DNA of 14,216 nt from Conexibacter sp. (GTDB lineage: Bacteria > Actinomycetota > Thermoleophilia > Solirubrobacterales > Solirubrobacteraceae), in contig JAOPZP010000490.1 in the NCBI GenBank assembly GCA_025964055.1, positions 1 to 14,216 on the forward strand. Direction: 5' to 3'. This document shows, in pieces, positions 1-7,563 of the stretch (position 1 is its first letter; each line of letters begins with the position of its first letter). A program made the position numbers and the translations under genes. The notes below the pieces were generated by a model. That model saw only the letters and a list, made by a program, of their open reading frames with translations. It ran no database searches and was not told the origin of the DNA.

Positions 1-1179
1 GTGATGACGCCCGATCCCACGCGCACGGAGCTCCCCCGGCCCGAGCGCGACGACCCGCGCGCCGCGCAGCTCGCGGGCCAGCGGCCGCCCGACGACGACG
101 AGGACGACGACGAGGAGATGCCGCTCATCAAGGTGACGCGGCGCACCTTGGTGCTCGGCGGCGTCTTCGTGGTGTTGTGCATCGTCTTCCTGGCGGCCGT
201 CCTGCCGCAGCTGGCCGGCCTCGGCGACACGTGGAAGCAGGTCAAGCAGGGCGACCCGCTCTGGCTCCTGGTCGCCGGGATGTTCACCGCGCTGTCGTTC
301 GCCGGCTACGTCCTGCTCTTCCAGGGCGTCTACGTGCGCGACGGATTCCGCCTGAGCGCGGTCGAGAGCTATCAGATCACCATGGCCGGCCTGGCCGCCA
401 CGCGCGTGTTCGCCGCGGGCGGCGCCGGTGGGATCGCGCTGACCGCGTGGGCGTTGCGCCGCGCCGGGATGCCCAGGCGCGTCGTGGCCGACCAGACGCT
501 GGCGTTCCTCGTGCTGACCTACGGCGTGTACATGGCCGCCGTGGTCGTCGGCGGGTTCGGCCTGTACTTCGGGATCCTGCCGGGCTCGCGCGACTGGGCG
601 ATCACGCTGCTGCCGGCGATCATCGGCGTCGTCGCCTTCGGGGTGGCGCTCCTGGCGTCGCTCACGCCGCCGGACCTCCAGAAGCGCCTGGACGGCTACG
701 CGCGCCGCCACGGCCGCTGGGCGCGCATCGCCCAGAAGGCCGCCAACCTGCCCGCCGCGATCTCCGCGGGCATCCGCATCTCGGTGAACCTGGTGCGCAG
801 TGGCGACCCGGCCCTGGCCGGCTCGATCGCCTACTGGGGCTTCAACATCGCGATCCTGTGGGCCTCGTTCCACGCCTTCGGCGAGGCGCCGCCGTGGGCG
901 GTGATCGTCATGGGGTACTTCGTCGGGATGCTCGCCAACCTGCTGCCCCTGCCGGGCGGCGTGGGCGGCGTCGACGGCGGGATGATCGGCGCCTTCGTGG
1001 CGTTCGGCGGCGAGACGAAGGACTCGATCGTCGTCGCGGTCCTCACCTACCGGCTGTTCGCGTTCTACCTGCCGACGATCCCTGGTGCGGTGGCCTACTT
1101 CCAGCTGCGACGCACCGTGGCGCGCTGGAGGGAGGAGCGGGCGACGCGCAAGGCGGCCGTCCAGGCCGCGCAGGCCTAG
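1..1179 (+). CDS. Flippase-like integral membrane protein (YbhN/UPF0104, LPG synthase TM-domain family)
   Basis: The product has 392 residues and about eight predicted membrane segments (near residues 48-70, 84-110, 122-150, 163-190, 198-220, 275-295, 297-335 and 342-368). The C-terminal signature of the family is present: a Pro/Gly-rich re-entrant-looking stretch around residues 312-330 (NLLPLPGGVGGVDGG), followed by a YRLFAFYLP-type helix. Relatives are the membrane half of lysylphosphatidylglycerol synthase, AglD and YbhN, which are thought to move or modify lipids or lipid-linked sugars. The soluble aminoacyl-transferase half of MprF is absent, so lysyl transfer is not expected. Residues 31-39 form a purely Asp/Glu cytoplasmic patch. 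GTG at base 1 and ATG at base 4 are both possible starts. The window begins exactly here, so the ribosome binding site and any upstream extension cannot be judged. The family call is secure; the substrate is unknown. Confidence 0.85.
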   Translation: MMTPDPTRTELPRPERDDPRAAQLAGQRPPDDDEDDDEEMPLIKVTRRTLVLGGVFVVLCIVFLAAVLPQLAGLGDTWKQVKQGDPLWLLVAGMFTALSFAGYVLLFQGVYVRDGFRLSAVESYQITMAGLAATRVFAAGGAGGIALTAWALRRAGMPRRVVADQTLAFLVLTYGVYMAAVVVGGFGLYFGILPGSRDWAITLLPAIIGVVAFGVALLASLTPPDLQKRLDGYARRHGRWARIAQKAANLPAAISAGIRISVNLVRSGDPALAGSIAYWGFNIAILWASFHAFGEAPPWAVIVMGYFVGMLANLLPLPGGVGGVDGGMIGAFVAFGGETKDSIVVAVLTYRLFAFYLPTIPGAVAYFQLRRTVARWREERATRKAAVQAAQA

Positions 1180-1187
1180 GGCCCGAG

Positions 1188-1202
1188 CGTCCGTAACGGA
1201 CG
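1188..1202. promoter_or_regulatory. Perfect 7-bp inverted repeat in the trxB leader region
   Basis: CGTCCGT and ACGGACG are exact reverse complements separated by a single A. The repeat starts 9 nt after the flippase-like gene stop and ends 12 nt before the putative -10 of trxB, so it covers where a -35 element would lie. It could be a repressor or activator site for trxB. A role as terminator for the upstream gene is less likely, because the loop is too small for a good hairpin and no T-tract follows. The repeat is seen directly; the function is inferred. Confidence 0.4.
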
Positions 1203-1214
1203 TCCGGGAGTCGG

Positions 1215-1220
1215 TACTAT
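1215..1220 (+). promoter_or_regulatory. Possible -10 element (TACTAT) for trxB
   Basis: TACTAT matches the TATAAT consensus at four of six positions. It sits in a conspicuous AT-rich patch (about 1215-1230) in otherwise very GC-rich DNA. Transcription would start near 1227, giving a leader of about 30 nt before the ATG at 1258. No convincing -35 is visible; the palindrome at 1188-1202 occupies that space. A SigR-type (GGAAT/GTT) oxidative-stress promoter, as known for trxB in Streptomyces, was looked for and not found. Confidence 0.4.
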
Positions 1221-1257
1221 ACAAAGTAAAGTGACTGCAGATGGGAAGGACCACGGC

Positions 1258-2277
1258 ATGGCCGACGTCGAGAACGTGATCATCATCGGAAGTGGACCGG
1301 CTGGGTACACGGCCGCGCTGTACACCTCCCGTGCGAACCTCAAGCCGTTCGTGATCGAGGGCTTCATGTGGGGCGGCCTGCTCCAGCAGACGACCGAGGT
1401 CGAGAACTACCCCGGCTTCCCGGGCGGCGGCATCGCCGGCCCCGAGCTCATGCAGAAGCTGCGCGACCAGGCCGAGGACTTCGGCACGCGCTTCCTCACC
1501 GACCAGGCGACCTCCGTCGAGCTGGCCACCGAGCCCGGCGGCATCCACAAGGTCCACGTCGGCTCTGACGTCTACCTCGCCCGCTCGGTGATCCTCTCCA
1601 TGGGCGCCGAGCACAAGAAGCTCGGCGTGCCGGGCGAGCAGGAGCTCGCCGGCGCCGGCATCAGCTACTGCGCCACGTGCGACGCCGCGTTCTTCAAGGA
1701 CCAGGTCATCATGGTCGTCGGCGGCGGCGACAGCGCGTTCGAGGAGGCGATGTTCCTCGCGAAGTTCGGCCGCAAGGTCCTGCTCGTCCATCGCCGCGAC
1801 GAGTTCCGCGCCTCGAAGATCATGGTCGAACGCGCCCGCGCGTTCGACAACATCGAGTTCAAGACGCCGTACGCGCCGGTGGAGTTCCACGAGGGCGACG
1901 GCCCGTTCAAGCGCGTCGCGCGCCTCAAGCACTCCGACACCGGCGAGATCGAGGAGGTCGAGATCGGCGGCGCGTTCATCGCGATCGGCCACGAGCCGCA
2001 GTCCGAGATCGTCGAGGGCGTCATCGACGTCGACGACGACGGCTACGTCAAGGTCGACGGCCGGTCCACGCGCACGAACGTCCCCGGCGTCTTCGCCGCG
2101 GGCGACCTCGTCGACCACACCTACCGCCAGGCGGTCACCGCGGCCGGGTCCGGCTGTCAGGCCGCGCTCGACGCCGAGTGGTACCTGCGCGACACGCCCG
2201 AGGTGCCCACGCCCGAGGGGCTGCCGGTCGGCGACCTCGCCGAGGCGCAGTGGGCCGCGCCGCAGACCGCCTCGTAG
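1258..2277 (+). CDS. trxB: Thioredoxin reductase (NADPH, FAD-dependent)
   Basis: This cytoplasmic flavoenzyme passes electrons from NADPH through FAD and a redox-active disulfide to thioredoxin. The 339-residue product is close to the usual 310-335. The N-terminal FAD-binding GxGxxG reads GSGPAGYTAA (residues about 9-18). The active-site CATC gives Cys138 and Cys141, followed by DAAFF. The NADPH-binding motif GGGDSAFEEA follows at about 160, and the C-terminal FAD motif is AAGDLVDHTYRQA. The ATG at 1258 is preferred because GGGAAGGA (1243-1250) lies 7 nt upstream. An in-frame GTG at 1231 would add nine residues but lacks a good Shine-Dalgarno. The short C-terminal extension past the last FAD motif (ending AAPQTAS) looks harmless. 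No thioredoxin gene follows: the next gene is convergent and its stop abuts this one. Confidence 0.96.
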   Translation: MADVENVIIIGSGPAGYTAALYTSRANLKPFVIEGFMWGGLLQQTTEVENYPGFPGGGIAGPELMQKLRDQAEDFGTRFLTDQATSVELATEPGGIHKVHVGSDVYLARSVILSMGAEHKKLGVPGEQELAGAGISYCATCDAAFFKDQVIMVVGGGDSAFEEAMFLAKFGRKVLLVHRRDEFRASKIMVERARAFDNIEFKTPYAPVEFHEGDGPFKRVARLKHSDTGEIEEVEIGGAFIAIGHEPQSEIVEGVIDVDDDGYVKVDGRSTRTNVPGVFAAGDLVDHTYRQAVTAAGSGCQAALDAEWYLRDTPEVPTPEGLPVGDLAEAQWAAPQTAS

Positions 2278-3645
2278 CTAGAGGACGGTGAAGGTCAGGA
2301 GGCTTCGGCCGGCGACGAGCAGGTCCTTGAACTTGTTCTCGTCGCTGGCCTGCACCTCGAGCGTGTAGGTGCCTGCGGGGAGCGTCATCGCGAAGCTGTA
2401 GGCGAAGCCGTTGCGCAGGTCGTTGAGCTCGCCCGTGAACCACTTGCCGTACTTGGTCCCGCACTTGACCGTCTCCAGGAGCGCGGTGCGATCGTCCCAC
2501 GTCGTGCAGCGCTTGATGGTCTTGTAGCGCACCTTGGCCTTCTTCTTGGCCTTGCTGGCGAGCGCCTGCGTCGAGGCCTTCTTCGCCGACTTCTTCTTGG
2601 GCTTGATGCGGACGCGCGTGGTGCTGACGCGCGTGAGGCGCATCCGCACGTCCTGGACGCCGTTGGGGTCGGTGTCGATCGTGCCGGTGACCTGGCCCGG
2701 GCCGCGGCCCTTCTTGAACTTCTGCTTGTGCTTGATGTTGGTGACGTGGGTCACCGGGCCGGTGGTGTCGTCGGTTCCGCACAGGCCGTCGTGGCCGTTG
2801 GTCGCGCACGGCGAGGGGTCGTAGGGGATCTCGGGCGGCGGCTGGTAGCGGGTCGATCCGCAGTAGCCGTCGTTGCCCTCGCTGACGCAGACGTCCATGC
2901 GCGCGGGTGGTCGCGAGCCGTCGCCCTTGGTCGCGGTGATCGAGTGAGGTCCGGATTCGGTGAAGGCCGTCCCGATCTGCCCGGGGAGCGGGCCGGTAGC
3001 CAAGGAGGTGGATACGCGTCCTTCGTCGGTGGTGACGATCGCGCCCGTGGGACCGAGGTCGGCGATCGTGTGCACCACCACCGGGGCTCCCCGTCCGGGG
3101 ACGATCTGCGGCGTCATGTCGTACGGGCCGCCCTCGCGGACACGCAGGTACAAGGGGGTGCCCGCGAAGCAGCCGCTCTGCGCCGCGCTGCAGCCTTGAT
3201 AGAGGAGAACCTCGGAGTTGGCGGGCACCGTCGTGGTGCATGCCTCGTCGGCCGGCATCGGATGCTGGTCGACGTACAGCCGCCAGACCCACGCCGGCGT
3301 CGTCTTGCCCGTCGCGATGGGCGGCTCGGCGAGGCCGTTGACCGACGTCACGCGCCAGGCGTTGGTGCCGGCGTCGTGGCTGAAGACGACCTGCGTCGTG
3401 CCGGCCAGCGCTGCGGCAGGGCTGTCGGCGGCACACGTCGCCGGGGTCGCGCCGTGCAGCGGGTCCGGGTCCGCGATCGTGACGGCGGCGGGCGCGTCGA
3501 CGGCCGTGCGTGCCACGAAGGCGGCGGCGCTCGTCTTGGTCTCGACGCGCACCACCGACGGGTGCGCGAAGGCGGATGAAGCCGTGACGAGCGTCGCGGC
3601 GATGACGGCGACTACCGCCGCAAGCGTCCGTGCGTGATGGCCCAT
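2278..3645 (-). CDS. Secreted multidomain protein with DUF4430-like domain and Lys-rich linker
   Basis: The 455-residue product has a clear signal peptide (residues 1-27, cut after SAFA). Residues about 45-150 look like a DUF4430 (transcobalamin-like) fold: the SVNGLA segment, the WVWRLYVDQHPM strand and the CTTTVPANSEVLLY segment match that family. Residues about 160-255 resemble an Ig-like or carboxypeptidase-regulatory-like beta domain ending in VCVSEGNDGYCGS. Two short copies of a DGxCG motif (258-264 and 285-291) follow, then a Lys-rich linker (about 305-380) and a C-terminal beta domain with Cys380 and Cys395 and a PAGTYTLEVQA strand. The ATG at 3645 was chosen over the longer frame because GGGGAGA lies just upstream and the signal peptide then starts properly. 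Role unknown; a cell-surface binding or adhesion role is plausible. Its stop directly touches the convergent trxB stop. Confidence 0.75.
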   Translation of the reverse strand: MGHHARTLAAVVAVIAATLVTASSAFAHPSVVRVETKTSAAAFVARTAVDAPAAVTIADPDPLHGATPATCAADSPAAALAGTTQVVFSHDAGTNAWRVTSVNGLAEPPIATGKTTPAWVWRLYVDQHPMPADEACTTTVPANSEVLLYQGCSAAQSGCFAGTPLYLRVREGGPYDMTPQIVPGRGAPVVVHTIADLGPTGAIVTTDEGRVSTSLATGPLPGQIGTAFTESGPHSITATKGDGSRPPARMDVCVSEGNDGYCGSTRYQPPPEIPYDPSPCATNGHDGLCGTDDTTGPVTHVTNIKHKQKFKKGRGPGQVTGTIDTDPNGVQDVRMRLTRVSTTRVRIKPKKKSAKKASTQALASKAKKKAKVRYKTIKRCTTWDDRTALLETVKCGTKYGKWFTGELNDLRNGFAYSFAMTLPAGTYTLEVQASDENKFKDLLVAGRSLLTFTVL

Positions 3646-3738
3646 GATCTCCCCTGGTCGCCCGGGACAGGCGACTCGACGACGGCGCGAGCCTATCCGA
3701 GGTCCGTGGGCGATTGCCACCCCTCGAAAGGCTTGGCC

Positions 3739-4362
3739 TCAGCGGCGGCGGGGGTGCTTCGCGGGCGCCTTGGGGCGCGGCTTGGCCTTCGTGACACGCC
3801 GTGGCGTCGCGGCGGAGGCCTTCGGCGGGACGGCCGGTCGTGCGACGGGCGGCGCCACTTCGGCCGGCTCCGGCGTCGTCAGGCACTCGGGGACCGCACG
3901 GACGTAGAGGGGGTACATGACGTCGTCGGGATCGTCGACGTGGTCGTGGCCCGCCAGGTGGCCGACCTCGTGGACGACGACCGAGCACAGCTTGGGCCAG
4001 TCCCAGTCGTCGCGCAGCGACAGGGTGATCTCGCAGTCGCCGTTGCGCGACGGCTGCAGGAACGGGTCGACGTCGTTGCTCCACGAGGACTCCGCGTTGA
4101 TCCCGGCGCTCAGCGGTGCCCAGGCGACGGCGACCTTCCCGCGGCACGGAGAGAAGCCCCAGTGCTCGGCGCCGAGGCTCATCGCCGTCCGGATCCCCGT
4201 GCCCCCGACCGGCCAGCGCGCTGCCGGAGCGGTGACCGGCGCATCGTCGGCGCGGGCGGTGCCGGCGCACGCGAGGGCGGCGAGCAGCACGAGCGCCGTC
4301 AGCGCTGCGGCGAGCAGCCGGCGCGAGGCGATGCGGGGAGAAGTGGGGGAGGAGCCGTCCAT
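3739..4362 (-). CDS. Small secreted zinc metalloprotease (metzincin-like)
   Basis: The protein has 207 residues from the ATG at 4362. A hydrophobic signal segment (about 16-33) is followed by an ARA|DD cleavage site near residue 38. The zinc motif HEVGHLAGHDH gives His131, Glu132, His135, Gly138 and His141, the full metzincin HExxHxxGxxH. DDVMYP places a Met-turn at Met149. Before it are WAPLSAG (about 81) and an acidic stretch. This fits a minimal matrixin-like (M10/M12-type) peptidase acting outside the cell. No long propeptide or cysteine switch is evident. The C-terminal tail (about 178-207) is Pro/Lys/Arg-rich and may hold the enzyme at the wall. Starts at ATG 4398 or GTG 4446 are possible, but both lack a good ribosome binding site; the site at 4362 is also weak. 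The gene lies 93 nt upstream of the DUF4430-like gene on the same strand, so co-transcription is possible. Confidence 0.78.
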   Translation of the reverse strand: MDGSSPTSPRIASRRLLAAALTALVLLAALACAGTARADDAPVTAPAARWPVGGTGIRTAMSLGAEHWGFSPCRGKVAVAWAPLSAGINAESSWSNDVDPFLQPSRNGDCEITLSLRDDWDWPKLCSVVVHEVGHLAGHDHVDDPDDVMYPLYVRAVPECLTTPEPAEVAPPVARPAVPPKASAATPRRVTKAKPRPKAPAKHPRRR

Positions 4363-4396
4363 GGCGCGTTCCGGGGCGTCCGTGCCCCGTCCTGCC

Positions 4397-4415
4397 ATCG
4401 GCTGCGTCAGCCGAT
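4397..4415. promoter_or_regulatory. 8-bp inverted repeat upstream of the metalloprotease
   Basis: ATCGGCTG and CAGCCGAT are perfect reverse complements with a 3-nt centre (CGT). The repeat is 34 nt upstream of the chosen metalloprotease start, in the divergent control region shared with the LuxR gene. It could be an operator or a 5'-leader hairpin. If the protease starts at the ATG at 4398, the repeat overlaps its start codon. Confidence 0.4.
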
Positions 4416-4457
4416 CGGATGAGCCCGATGTGGTGCTTTTGGCCACATTCCCGTGCA

Positions 4458-4479
4458 GTCCGCGCGCGGACGTTCGTCC
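4458..4479. promoter_or_regulatory. Overlapping palindromes in the luxR/metalloprotease divergent region
   Basis: GTCCGCGCGCGGAC (4458-4471) is a perfect 14-bp palindrome. GGACGTTCGTCC (4468-4479) has 5-bp arms around TT and shares its first 4 bases with the end of the first. LuxR-type regulators bind as dimers to such symmetric sites, so this is a candidate operator for the adjacent regulator. GC-rich sequence makes palindromes more likely by chance, so the functional reading is inference. Confidence 0.4.
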
Positions 4480-4538
4480 ATTGGGATTCCAGAGTGCCGT
4501 TTAGCACCTGAGCATTCGACACACCGGAAACTTGCATC

Positions 4539-4568
4539 TTGTTTTTCCACCCGAACCGGGGGTACGAT
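4539..4568 (+). promoter_or_regulatory. Possible promoter for the luxR-glycosyltransferase unit
   Basis: TTGTTT (4539-4544) and TACGAT (4563-4568) are separated by 18 nt and match the -35/-10 consensus at three and four of six positions. They lie in a locally AT-richer stretch. Transcription would begin near 4575, about 26 nt before the TTG start and just before the strong Shine-Dalgarno. Confidence 0.4.
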
Positions 4569-4584
4569 CGCCTCCGTCTTAGGG

Positions 4585-4595
4585 AGGAGAAGGGG
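4585..4595 (+). promoter_or_regulatory. Ribosome binding site that decides a TTG start
   Basis: The purine run AGGAGAAGGGG spans 4585-4595. The TTG at 4601 is 5 nt downstream of its end, whereas the ATG at 4610 is 14 nt away. The spacing favours TTG as the initiation codon of the LuxR-type regulator. Confidence 0.55.
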
Positions 4596-4600
4596 TCAAC

Positions 4601-5470
4601 TTGTCAGCCATGGATGTGCTCAGCCGCCCGCTCGGCCCCGTCGCAGAGGCGGCGCGCCGCCTGCGGGGCGTGCAGCGCGCGATGACGCGCCTCTCGACGC
4701 TGGACTCGGTGGCGCGGCTGGTGTCGGCCGCACCCCGCGAGGCCTGTCGCGCCGTCGGCTTCGACCGGGCGATGCTGTCGCACATCCGTGGCGACCGCGT
4801 GAGCTTCGCGAGCGTGAGCTTCGAGGCCGATCCGGTCATGGCCGCCGACTTCGCCCGCCTCGCCCGTGCCGTGCGCCCGCGGCTGGATTGCTGCGCGCCC
4901 GAGCACGAGGCCGTGGTCCGGCAGATGCCGGTGCTCGTCCGCGACACGCAGTCGGCGACCGGGCTCTTCCGGCCGCTGACCCACGTCGCCCGCACCACGG
5001 CCTACGTCGTGGCGCCCATCGTGCGCGACGGCCACACGGTCGGCCTGCTGCACGCAGACGCCTTCGGCACCGGCCGCGTGCTGGACGAGCTCGACCGCGA
5101 GCTGCTCTGGACCTTCGCGACCGGCATCGGCTGGGCGATGGACGACATCACCGCCCGTGGCCAGCGTCAGGCGCAGGGCGCCGGCGCGTCCGAGGTCGAG
5201 GTCGGCGACGTCCGCCTCGGCGGCGCCGAGCTCGACGTCGAGCTCACCGGCACCGGCGGGCGCCTGAACACGCTCACCGCGCGCGAGCACGAGGTGCTGC
5301 ACCTCATGTCCGACGGGGCGTCCAACGCGGCGATCGGCGAGGCGCTGGTCATCTCGCAGGCGACGGTCAAGTCGCACGTGCGCCACATCCTGCGCAAGCT
5401 CGGCGCCAGCAATCGCACCGAGGCCGTCAGCCTCCTGCTGGCCACGTCGCCAGCCGCCTCGCGTCGGTAG
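4601..5470 (+). CDS. GAF-domain LuxR-family transcriptional regulator
   Basis: The 289-residue cytoplasmic DNA-binding protein has two parts. Residues about 30-180 have the length and pattern of a GAF sensory domain (for example TTAYVVAPIVRDGHTVGLLHAD at its centre, not resolved to a ligand). Residues 222-280 are a textbook LuxR/NarL helix-turn-helix: LTAREHEVLHLMSDG, then the recognition segment SQATVKSHVRHIL and RKLGASNRTEAV. There is no receiver domain with a phospho-Asp, so it is not a standard response regulator; the signal probably enters through GAF or a partner protein. The start is TTG at 4601, chosen from Shine-Dalgarno spacing. It is divergent from the metalloprotease, with palindromes between them, and lies 11 nt upstream of the glycosyltransferase gene, so both are candidate targets. 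Confidence 0.88.
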   Translation: MSAMDVLSRPLGPVAEAARRLRGVQRAMTRLSTLDSVARLVSAAPREACRAVGFDRAMLSHIRGDRVSFASVSFEADPVMAADFARLARAVRPRLDCCAPEHEAVVRQMPVLVRDTQSATGLFRPLTHVARTTAYVVAPIVRDGHTVGLLHADAFGTGRVLDELDRELLWTFATGIGWAMDDITARGQRQAQGAGASEVEVGDVRLGGAELDVELTGTGGRLNTLTAREHEVLHLMSDGASNAAIGEALVISQATVKSHVRHILRKLGASNRTEAVSLLLATSPAASRR

Positions 5471-5481
5471 CCGGCGACATC

Positions 5482-7554
5482 GTGGCGACGCTCGAGGTCC
5501 GCCATGACCCGGCGGCTGAAGCCGGTGCGACCGCACCGCGGCTGAGGGGCTGGGGGCCCGCCGTGGCCGTGTTCGGCATCGCCGCGCTGGCGTACGTCCT
5601 GATCGGACTGCTGCAACGCGTGCCGCTCATCACCCCTGATGAGTACACGTACGCGAAGGTGTCTCAATCGCTGGCCGACGGTCGGGGGCTCTCATGGCGG
5701 GGGGCCGCCGAGCCGTTCCGCGCGCCGCTGTACCTCTACGTGCTTGCCGCGTGCTGGAAGACGATGTCGCTCGCCGCCGGCTACACGGCGGCCAAGGCGC
5801 TCGGCGCGGTGCTGCTCTGCAGCGTGGTCGTGCCGACCTGGATCGCGGCGCGCGAGCTGCTTCCGGCGCGCACCGCGCTCATCGCGTGCGTCCTGGCGGT
5901 CACCGGAACCTGGATGACGACCTCGGCGGCGCTCGTCACCGAGAACCTGGCGATGCCGCTGGCCGCCGGCGCGCTCTCCGTGACCTTCCTGGCGACGCTG
6001 CGTGGGAGCCGCCGGGCCGGCGTGGCCGGCCTCGCGCTCGCCGTCGGGGCGGTGGCTGCCCGTGCCCAGCTCGCGCCGCTGGTCGGCGTGATCGCAGCGT
6101 CCCTGCTGCTCGACGTCGCGGTCGCCGCCGATCGCCGCGGTCGCCTGCGGACGCACGCGCCTGCGATCGCGGGTGCTGCGGCGCTGGGGGCGATCGGCGC
6201 CGGTGTGCTGCTCGTGTCTGGATCGAGCAGCATGGGGACCTATTCGGGCCTGAGCGGGTTGCGGCCATCGCTGGGTGGGTTCGCCGGTGCGGCGGGGCGC
6301 CAATGGCTCGCGCTGTGCGTGATGGTCGGGATCGTGCCCGTGGTCGTGGCGCTCGCCGGTCTGCCTCGCGCCTGGCGCGCCGCGCCGGATGTCCGGGCCC
6401 TGTACCTCGTCTGTGCGCCGGCGACGTTGGTCTTCGTCGCGCAGTCAGGGTGGTACCTCGCCGGCATCGACGCCTCCTGGAGCATCCAGCGCTACGTGGA
6501 GTACCCGGTGCCGCTGCTGTTGGTGGGGATGGCCGCGCTGCTGGATCGCGCCCTGGTCAGCGTGCGCGCCATCCTCGCCGCCGGCGCGGCCGTGAGCCTC
6601 TCGCTGGTCGCGCTCCCGGAGGCGCGCAGGGTCATCGAGGAGCGGGCGGCCTACGGACTGCAGGAGATCGTCGGCCCCCATGCCTGGGCGCTCACGCTCG
6701 GCCTCGCGCTGGTCGCCGCCTTGGCGTTGCGACGGCTGGGACCTCCGCGCGCCGCGTTGGCCATCGCCGGCCTTGCGACGCTGACCCTGCTCGCCCAGAG
6801 CATCGCCGGATGGCACTGGCAGATCGGCCTCTCGCGCCTGTTCCGGGAGCAGTACCCGGCCGACATCGCCTGGATCGACCACCATGGCGATGGGCCGGTG
6901 GCACGGGTCTTCGTCTACGCGAACTCGCCGCTGTTCGACAACGCCGAGTTCTTCAGCCGGGAGGTCGCCACGGTCCTGCGCTCCCCGCTGCACTGGCGCG
7001 GACGCGCGATCGTCGGCGGCAGCTGCGAGTGGAGCACGAGCTCCGATGGAGCGCTGCAGGCCGACGGAGCATGTCTCGGCGGCATCCGGCGGATCTGGAA
7101 CGACGACCCGCTGGTCCGCATGAGCTTCTACGGCGGTCGCCTACTCGCGCGCGACCCGAAGCTCGGGCAGCTGATCGCCGTCGGCCCGCGCCCGCGGGTA
7201 CGGTCGCTGATCGTGCTGCCGTGCAACCGGCCGACACCCGTGCTCAGTCCCAGCGGCGCGGATTTCCACATGCCGTCGACGGTCGAGTGCACCGGCTCGC
7301 TGGTCGCCCGGCTGTTCCTCGACGCGCCGGGGCGGCTCGAGCTCGTCTTCCGGGGCGGGAGCGCCGACCACGCGGCCAGCCTCGGCTCGCGGACGTGGAT
7401 GCTCCGGGCACGGCGCATCGCCCGCGTGGCGCTGCCGGTCGGCCCGGGCGCGACGACGACGAGCATCTCGACCGACTGGGCCACGTCCGCCGGCGCGCCG
7501 CAGCTCCTCGGGGCGAAGCTGGTGTCGCAGGCCGCTTCCGCGGACCTGCTGTAG
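5482..7554 (+). CDS. GT-C fold membrane glycosyltransferase (PMT/ArnT-like), putative
   Basis: The 690-residue protein has about ten or more hydrophobic helices in residues 25-450, then a soluble, probably extracytoplasmic C-terminal domain of about 240 residues. Just after the first helix is TPDEYTYAKVSQSLADG with Asp53-Glu54. This matches the acidic motif in the first outer loop of GT-C enzymes (GT39/GT83 type), which use polyprenyl-phosphate sugars. The likely role is sugar transfer to an envelope acceptor outside the membrane; donor and acceptor cannot be read from sequence. The start is GTG at 5482, 11 nt after the luxR stop. There is no clear Shine-Dalgarno, which fits translational coupling. 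The open frame continues upstream across luxR, but that part reads as Arg-rich out-of-frame translation. A GTG at 5563 is an alternative but would cut into helix 1. The stop is 9 nt from the convergent subtilase stop. Confidence 0.75.
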   Translation: MATLEVRHDPAAEAGATAPRLRGWGPAVAVFGIAALAYVLIGLLQRVPLITPDEYTYAKVSQSLADGRGLSWRGAAEPFRAPLYLYVLAACWKTMSLAAGYTAAKALGAVLLCSVVVPTWIAARELLPARTALIACVLAVTGTWMTTSAALVTENLAMPLAAGALSVTFLATLRGSRRAGVAGLALAVGAVAARAQLAPLVGVIAASLLLDVAVAADRRGRLRTHAPAIAGAAALGAIGAGVLLVSGSSSMGTYSGLSGLRPSLGGFAGAAGRQWLALCVMVGIVPVVVALAGLPRAWRAAPDVRALYLVCAPATLVFVAQSGWYLAGIDASWSIQRYVEYPVPLLLVGMAALLDRALVSVRAILAAGAAVSLSLVALPEARRVIEERAAYGLQEIVGPHAWALTLGLALVAALALRRLGPPRAALAIAGLATLTLLAQSIAGWHWQIGLSRLFREQYPADIAWIDHHGDGPVARVFVYANSPLFDNAEFFSREVATVLRSPLHWRGRAIVGGSCEWSTSSDGALQADGACLGGIRRIWNDDPLVRMSFYGGRLLARDPKLGQLIAVGPRPRVRSLIVLPCNRPTPVLSPSGADFHMPSTVECTGSLVARLFLDAPGRLELVFRGGSADHAASLGSRTWMLRARRIARVALPVGPGATTTSISTDWATSAGAPQLLGAKLVSQAASADLL

Positions 7555-7563
7555 GGACCGCCG

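Noticed and set aside
2135..4537. Open frame of 800 codons on the minus strand across the DUF4430-like and metalloprotease genes
   Set aside because: The translation is Arg/Pro/Ala-rich with no domain. The other minus frame carries the real genes.
4453..5481. Upstream extension of the glycosyltransferase frame through the LuxR gene
   Set aside because: The sequence is Arg-rich out-of-frame translation of luxR; the membrane-protein character begins only after 5482.
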